A stretch of 27,327 nt of DNA from a virus, in IMG/VR virus record IMGVR_UViG_3300021403_000554, positions 1 through 27,327 of that record; one strand, given 5' to 3'. The notes below the pieces were generated by a model. That model was not told where the DNA came from. It made no database searches and was given only the letters and a program-made list of their open reading frames with translations. This document shows positions 22,933 through 27,327 of this stretch, in pieces (the first letter of the stretch is position 1; every line of letters starts with the position of its first letter). The position numbers and the translations under genes are program-made.

Positions 22933-22962
22933 TCTAGAAATCTTGTAAAACCATTCTAGAAT
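22933..22962 (+). promoter_or_regulatory. Inverted repeat and -10-like box before the HhH-GPD gene
   Basis: TCTAGAA (22933-22939) and TTCTAGA (22954-22960) are perfect 7-bp arms spaced 21 bp centre to centre, two helical turns. TAGAAT (22957-22962) could be a -10 box, but no matching -35 is seen, so this is a weak regulatory call. Confidence 0.3.
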
Positions 22963-23011
22963 TAGGAACTCTGTGTAAGTTTTTTTCCTTCTGCGATATG
23001 CTTTGCCCGAC

Positions 23012-23713
23012 ATGCCCGAGCTTAAAAAGCTAATAGCAAAACTGAAGAAGCATTATGGTGATCCGGCCATACCTCCGGCGCGCGGGCCGTTTGAGCTGGT
23101 GATGTGGGAGAATGCATGTTATCTGCTGCCTGATGATCGTCGCGCCGCCGTTTTTGAGGGCCTGCGCAAACGAGTTGGGCTTAATCCAAAAGCAATTCAG
23201 GATGGTGATCCGGATACATTGCTGGAGCTGGCGACGATGGGCGGGATGCGTCCCAAGGTGCGTGTGTTTCGCTGGCAGGAGATTGCACGAATTACGCTCA
23301 GCCAGTTTGACGGCGACCTGGACCAGATACTTGAGCTTCCTTATCCGCAAGCCAAGAAGGCATTGAAGCAGTTCCCTAACATTGGCGATCCGGGAGCGGA
23401 AAAGATTCTGATGTTCTGTGGGGCCGCGCCGGGACTGCCTCTGGAATGGAACGGGCTGCGGGTCCTGACACGGGTTGGTTATGGCAGAGCGCAGAAAAAT
23501 TATGGCGCTACGTATAAATCCGTACAGGAGGCATTGAAGCCGGAGCTTCCGCGCAAAGCGGAGGCAATTGCGCAGGCGCATCTTTTATTGCGGCAGCATG
23601 GTAAAGAAATTTGCCGGGACAAATCGCCGCAGTGTTATTTGTGTCCGGTGAAGGAGATGTGCGCGTATCCGGCAAAGCAGCTGAAGATATTCAGCCGGAG
23701 TGTAGGAGCTTAG
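23012..23713 (+). CDS. Endonuclease III-like HhH-GPD protein with altered catalytic residues
   Basis: This 233-aa protein has a helix-hairpin-helix (QFPNIGDPGAEKIL, 120-133) and an intact C-terminal iron-sulfur motif C-x6-C-x2-C-x5-C (C201, C208, C211, C217), as in Nth/MutY. Aligned to Nth by eye, the catalytic Lys (GVGRKTA) is replaced in NIGDPGA, and the catalytic Asp (VDTH) becomes Glu145 in PLEWNGLRV. The upstream MWENACYLLPD replaces the Nth LLSAQATD helix. It is thus probably a distinct clade, either with another chemistry or binding damage without cutting. The ATG at 23012 is chosen; TTG at 23003 is also possible, and no ribosome site is clear. It is bracketed by 108-bp direct repeats. 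Confidence 0.75.
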   Translation: MPELKKLIAKLKKHYGDPAIPPARGPFELVMWENACYLLPDDRRAAVFEGLRKRVGLNPKAIQDGDPDTLLELATMGGMRPKVRVFRWQEIARITLSQFDGDLDQILELPYPQAKKALKQFPNIGDPGAEKILMFCGAAPGLPLEWNGLRVLTRVGYGRAQKNYGATYKSVQEALKPELPRKAEAIAQAHLLLRQHGKEICRDKSPQCYLCPVKEMCAYPAKQLKIFSRSVGA

Positions 23714-23944
23714 TGATATCGCGCAAGCCCTGCGCCCCACCTTTGTGATTCCCCAATGTTTCTGATCGCGCCTACGGCGCTGGAGTGTGATCAATCAAAC
23801 ATTTTCATCTTCCCAGGCCTCCTACTGAAATTGTTTTTAGCAAACGCGAGATCCCTCACCCTATTCCCACCCATTAAGCCAAAACTGGGCTTACCGGGAC
23901 CACGGATTCGGGGGGATGACGAGTTGAATACAGATAACTGTTTA
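23714..23944. other. Intergenic region without a supported gene
   Basis: I see no convincing coding sequence. It holds a short TAAGCC/GGCTTA hairpin (23877-23895 region) and CGGATTCGGGGGGATGAC, which look like further debris of dispersed intergenic repeats. The stretch 24053-24165 before the terminase stop also appears empty. Confidence 0.4.
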
Positions 23945-24052
23945 GTGAGAACGCCTTGAAACGGCATGGTGAGTTCAACCATTCTCGGGGTCCTTCGACT
24001 CTACCTCACGCCCACCGGCGCTCGGTGCCGCTCAGAATGACACAGGGTTGGG
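23945..24052. repeat. 108-bp dispersed repeat, copy 2
   Basis: Direct repeat of 22823-22930 with about 11 mismatches. The internal inverted repeat is degraded here (AACGCC versus ACCATT). It marks the junction between the HhH-GPD gene and the phage terminase. Confidence 0.85.
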
Positions 24053-24165
24053 GGGGTGATGAAACGTAAGATTGCGTTTGGTTAAAGAAGATTGTGTCAC
24101 GCCTTCGCGGGCTCTTTAGTCGTCAATACATTTACCTAGCGCTTACATATTTAAGCAGTACCAAT

Positions 24166-26169
24166 TTATTCCTGGTAGCCAAATAGAAGATCCAAACGGC
24201 GGAGTTCTTTATCTGCGAGGACGGATGATGGTTGATCATGTGAATCGCTGGGATGATTGATATTGCTTATATTGTTTGCTGCGTTCACGAGCGCCGCGCG
24301 GATTTCTGGATATTGTTTGACGTTGCACTGGATCTGGCTCCCTTCGGCAACTGCTTCAATGACAGTGCGGGCAAGAGCGTCTTGCGAGCGGGCGGATTCT
24401 TCCGTCATGAGTGAGCTGGTCGCAGGACGGCGAAGCTTTGGTCGATTAGCTTCGGATGCTTGGACTTCCCCCGAAGCTTGCTGGCGGTAGAAGTCGACGA
24501 TGCCGCCGCCAAGTCGCGAGCGCATATAGATGAGGGCTTGCGAGGTTGAGTCCATATCATCGTCATGCGCGGCTTTGGGAAAGGTGCAGATGTTGTGGAG
24601 ATAGTCCTCGATCCAGGGACAATCAAAGAGCTGTGGATCAGGGAGTTCGATGCTGCCGGATTCCCAGAGCGGCGCGGTGGCCTGGGCGCGGGCAATTTTG
24701 CCGCCTTCAGGATTGACGGCGATGACGCCGGGAATTTCCTTCTGCAGCTCACTGATGATGGCCGGACCGTTAGCCTTGTCTTCAACAAGGATGGCGTGTG
24801 CGAGCGGAAATTTTGCGTGGCAGGACTTGATGGCCGCCATGGTGGGGCCGAAATCAAGACGCTCATAAGTTCGATATGGGAGCATGTAATACTTGCCTCC
24901 GGAGCGCGCCCAGACCTGTCCGGCGACGAAGTCATTGTCTGAGCCGCCGGAGAAGGTGCAGTCCCAGGATTGCACGATGAAATCGAAATGTTCTGGAAGC
25001 TGGCGATAAAAACGCACCCAGGCACGCTTGACGATACCGCCTTCCAGAGGCGCGGGACGCTGCTGATATTGTCCGTTATAGGCCCAGCTGCCCATGCCGA
25101 CGCGCTGACTATCGAGGAACGATTGCGTCAGACGCAGCGGCCAGAGCAGTTGGCCGGCTTGTAGCGTTGCAACTTTGTTGCTGGTGGGAAATTTCCATTC
25201 CTCATCTTTTTCTGCGATGGCCGGCAAATTCACATGATGCCAGCGGTTGGATTCACGGGCGAGAACATGTCCGGTGAGGTCAAGCTCATGCAGACGCTGC
25301 ATAACGATGATTTTTACGCCGGTGGCGGGATCATTGATGCGGCTGCGGAAAGTGGTATCAAAACGGAGATTGACGGCTTCCCTTTCCACCTGGCTGATGG
25401 CCTGCTCAGGGTTGAGAGGATCATCAAAGATAAGCACGTCACCACCCATGCCGGTTGCGGTGGCCTGCATACCGGTGGAGAACATGGCGCCACGCTTGGA
25501 ATTTTCATAGTGGCTCTTGATGTTCTGGTCGCGAGAGAGCGTGAATAACTTGCCCCAGTGTTTCTGATAATAGGCGGACTCAATGACGCGGCGGCGGAAG
25601 ATGCTGTGCTGCGTGCTGAGCTTTTCAGAATAAGAAACGAACATGAAGCGGCGCGCGGGATCGACGGTCCAGACCCAGAGGGGAAAGAAGACGGAGATGA
25701 GAAGGCTCTTCATGGTCCGCGGGGGAACGTTGAAGATGATGCCTTCTTTTTCCTGTCCGCACGTTTTTTTGAAGCCTCCTTGTTTGATGACCGTGAGGTA
25801 GTCACAGATGAGATTGAGGTGCCAGTTCCAGACAAGGGGCGTGACTGGCTCAAGCGTCTGCCAAGCCCGGCGAACAAATTCTTCTAACGTGGGGCTATAA
25901 ACACCATTGGGGCTGGTGGGTTTTTCAGATAGTTCATCGGGTGCTTGATTGACTGGCAGCTGAGTTGGTTGTGGTGATTCGATGGTGGATTGTGCCGACT
26001 GCTCGAGTGCCTGGGGTTCGGGTTGAGGAGCTTGTGCAGGCGAGTCCTGGGCTTGGTGGCTCGAGTTCTGCAATGGCTGCTGTTCTGTTGGAGCGGCGGA
26101 TGGTACAGCTGCTGCGGCTGCCAGCTTAGACTTTTTTTCTTTGGCGGATTTATTTTTCGACTTAAGCAT
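24166..26169 (-). CDS. Terminase large subunit with a long disordered N-terminus
   Basis: This 667-aa packaging motor and nuclease has an ATPase domain with a Walker A-like VPPRTMKS (148-155) and Walker B VLIFDD (245-250). A coupling-like region includes IVMQRLHELDLTG. The RNase H-type nuclease has QSWDCTFSGGSDNDF (Asp403), LVEDKANG (Asp464) and HDDDMDSTSQAL (Asp536-540). All catalytic positions appear intact. Residues 1-95 are an unusual basic then Pro/Gln/Ala-rich tail (KSKNKSAKEKKSKLAAAAA). The frame continues to 26646, but that part overlaps another gene. The ATG at 26169 overlaps the upstream stop by 8 nt and fits coupled translation. It is separated from the portal by cargo genes, unlike standard phage order. 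Confidence 0.9.
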   Translation of the reverse strand: MLKSKNKSAKEKKSKLAAAAAVPSAAPTEQQPLQNSSHQAQDSPAQAPQPEPQALEQSAQSTIESPQPTQLPVNQAPDELSEKPTSPNGVYSPTLEEFVRRAWQTLEPVTPLVWNWHLNLICDYLTVIKQGGFKKTCGQEKEGIIFNVPPRTMKSLLISVFFPLWVWTVDPARRFMFVSYSEKLSTQHSIFRRRVIESAYYQKHWGKLFTLSRDQNIKSHYENSKRGAMFSTGMQATATGMGGDVLIFDDPLNPEQAISQVEREAVNLRFDTTFRSRINDPATGVKIIVMQRLHELDLTGHVLARESNRWHHVNLPAIAEKDEEWKFPTSNKVATLQAGQLLWPLRLTQSFLDSQRVGMGSWAYNGQYQQRPAPLEGGIVKRAWVRFYRQLPEHFDFIVQSWDCTFSGGSDNDFVAGQVWARSGGKYYMLPYRTYERLDFGPTMAAIKSCHAKFPLAHAILVEDKANGPAIISELQKEIPGVIAVNPEGGKIARAQATAPLWESGSIELPDPQLFDCPWIEDYLHNICTFPKAAHDDDMDSTSQALIYMRSRLGGGIVDFYRQQASGEVQASEANRPKLRRPATSSLMTEESARSQDALARTVIEAVAEGSQIQCNVKQYPEIRAALVNAANNISNINHPSDSHDQPSSVLADKELRRLDLLFGYQE

Positions 26170-26644
26170 AGCGACGACGCTGCCGCGCAAGGGCGGTCCT
26201 CCGTTTGACATCATCGATGATGACCTTTCGTTTTTGCGGGAGCATGGATTCGATGCGCAGTCCCCAACCGATGTCGACAGCGGCGCGGGCGCGGAGAGAC
26301 CCGGCAGCGTACATGCGGATGATGTGAGGAGCGACGTTGCAACTTTGATCGCGAAGGTACTGTTCGTGATCGAACAAGAGTTGAATGGCCGAACCGCGAT
26401 GGACGATTTTTGCCAGACCGTCATAGACAAGCCGGATAGCAGTACGAAAGCGAAGGTAAAAAGCTGGTTCAGCCGGCGACGCACGTTCACAGTCAAAAGC
26501 CTGGCCGCGCTTGCACCATTGACACTCACGGCCTGAAAAACAGAGTTGATGGAGGGTGCAGACGGAGCAGAGATTTCCCAGAAGACACGGCGAAACAAGC
26601 GTGGGTTGATGCATACGATAAACAGGGACGAATAAAGTCGACAC
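26162..26644 (-). CDS. Cys-rich protein directly upstream of terminase, possible small subunit
   Basis: This 160-aa protein has a Cys cluster at residues 20-52 (C20, C26xxC29, C35, C41xxC44, C52), probably zinc-binding. The rest is basic and helical, including FYLRFRTAIRLVYDGLAKIV and, at the end, KRRTALARQRRRYA. The start is GTG with GAGAGGA about 5 nt upstream. The frame overlaps the terminase start by 8 nt. No standard terminase small subunit is present in the window, and this gene has its position, so it is a candidate. The zinc cluster is not typical of that family, so confidence in function is low while confidence in the gene is fair. Confidence 0.65.
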   Translation of the reverse strand: MSTLFVPVYRMHQPTLVSPCLLGNLCSVCTLHQLCFSGRECQWCKRGQAFDCERASPAEPAFYLRFRTAIRLVYDGLAKIVHRGSAIQLLFDHEQYLRDQSCNVAPHIIRMYAAGSLRARAAVDIGWGLRIESMLPQKRKVIIDDVKRRTALARQRRRYA

Positions 26645-26754
26645 ACGATCCTCTCAAAGTTAAGTGCCGTTGGGTGACCAGTGCGAAGACTGGATGGAAA
26701 ACGTTCATTGGTGTCTCGCTTGCGTAGTTGCGATTGAGCCGCTGCAAGTGGAGG

Positions 26755-27036
26755 TCAGGAACAATCGGTTGGTGCGAGATGAGCTATCCAACAACGCAGA
26801 CGAGCGCTGGACTGGAGTTCATGAAATGGAAGCGGAGTGGTCGTGAGTCCCGCGCCGAGCAGGACGAAGACGCAGAGTTTGGCACAGAGGGGACATGCGA
26901 TTTCGCCAGAGTTGGGCGCGGTGGCGAGAGCCAGCCTTAACTCACCACAGTGTGGGCATCGCATGGCGATGTAAACGCAGGGAGTAAGCGTTGTGGTATT
27001 GGCTTGCGAAATCGGGGATCGTGTGTTGAGGGACAT
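26755..27036 (-). CDS. Small zinc-ribbon protein
   Basis: This 93-aa protein has CPHC (27-30) and CPLC (48-51), a rubredoxin-like four-cysteine ribbon, followed by a hydrophobic stretch (LCVFVLLGAGL). AAGGA lies 7 nt before the ATG, right after the TAA of the preceding gene. I do not recognise a family. It belongs to the same minus-strand run as the terminase. The 110-bp gap to the next gene (26645-26754) holds nothing I can name. Confidence 0.6.
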   Translation of the reverse strand: MSLNTRSPISQANTTTLTPCVYIAMRCPHCGELRLALATAPNSGEIACPLCAKLCVFVLLGAGLTTTPLPFHELQSSARLRCWIAHLAPTDCS

Positions 27037-27045
27037 TTTGTTTCC

Positions 27046-27327
27046 TTATTTCGCAGAGCGCGGCTGGGGTTGAGATTGGTCGGCAACAATTGACTGAGCC
27101 ATTTGTTTTGCGAGGTATTTCTCAAAGAGTTTTTGCGCGCATGCCTGGCCACAGACAGGTTCGTCTGCAAGGTGAAGAGCAGATGCGGGCGAGTAAGGGC
27201 GGCAAACGAAGCGATGTTGGTGGATGGAAGTGACGAACCAGTGGTTGGCGTCGCGGTGGACATTGGTGCATCCAGGAGCTGCACACTTGGCGGTGACGAC
27301 TAGATGAGGATTGCGAGGGCGGCTCAT
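27046..27327 (-). CDS. Small Cys-rich protein at the window edge
   Basis: This 93-aa protein has cysteines at C15, C20, C42, C59 and C63 and several His, suggesting zinc binding (TAKCAAPGC, HRFVCRPY, CGQACAQKLFEKYLAKQM). The ATG is at the last base of the window, so its ribosome site cannot be seen and the frame could begin further upstream. It leads a series of three small metal-binding proteins before the terminase. Confidence 0.55.
   Translation of the reverse strand: MSRPRNPHLVVTAKCAAPGCTNVHRDANHWFVTSIHQHRFVCRPYSPASALHLADEPVCGQACAQKLFEKYLAKQMAQSIVADQSQPQPRSAK

Noticed and set aside
24166-26646. Terminase frame extended upstream to 826 aa
   Set aside because: The first 159 codons overlap a frame with a better ribosome site and protein-like composition; the ATG at 26169 gives a normal terminase plus a short tail.
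1-27327. CRISPR arrays, tRNA/rRNA genes, IS elements with transposases, integrase or att sites
   Set aside because: Looked for and not seen; the repeats present are too few or too irregular for CRISPR, and no transposase or recombinase motif appears.

Overview
The window is most likely a prophage or phage-derived locus from a soil Acidobacteriota genome (Terriglobia/Koribacter-like). This assignment is inference. It rests on moderate GC, abundant AGGAG-type ribosome sites, the acidobacterial look of the secreted and outer-membrane proteins, and dispersed hairpin repeats with a 'GGCTAAAGCC' core. No rRNA, tRNA or CRISPR array was seen, and no integrase, repressor, lysis or replication gene. 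The window therefore holds only the packaging/morphogenesis part of the element plus host-like cargo.

Layout. Almost all phage genes lie on the minus strand and read from right to left. At 27.3-24.2 kb there are three small Cys-rich proteins and the large terminase. At 24.1-19.5 kb a plus-strand, host-like block interrupts the phage genes: an HhH-GPD protein with an Fe-S motif, and a three-gene operon of phosphoesterase/phospholipase C, Lys-rich tail protein and outer-membrane barrel protein. A 53-aa minus-strand gene sits between these two parts. At 19.3 kb a near-consensus minus-strand sigma70 promoter, with a 12-bp palindrome at its predicted start site, fires back into the phage genes through a leader of about 320 nt. 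From 19.0 to 0 kb come a zinc-ribbon protein, an exported protein, a 55-aa protein, portal, a frameshifted secreted-protein gene, XkdF-like protease, major capsid, connector, HK97 gp10-like, tail terminator, tail tube, tail chaperone pair (with a predicted -1 frameshift), a lipoprotein moron, tape measure, then DUF2460, DUF2163, NlpC/P60 and tail tip in the same order as the Rhodobacter GTA tail tip. The last gene is a fibre-like protein with a Sec signal peptide.

How it works together. The minus-strand set encodes a siphovirus-type particle with a tail of roughly 100 nm, estimated from the 674-aa tape measure. Where genes do not overlap, the gaps nearly always hold a hairpin, several with U-runs. 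This suggests gene-by-gene tuning of one long late transcript. Two non-structural genes have been slipped in as morons: a lipoprotein with its own promoter, twin operator-like palindromes and terminator, and a secreted carboxypeptidase-regulatory-like protein now broken by a one-base frameshift. The most unusual features are the antisense cargo block between terminase and portal, the self-contained lipoprotein moron, and the hairpin repeat whose two copies differ by a compensatory base-pair change.
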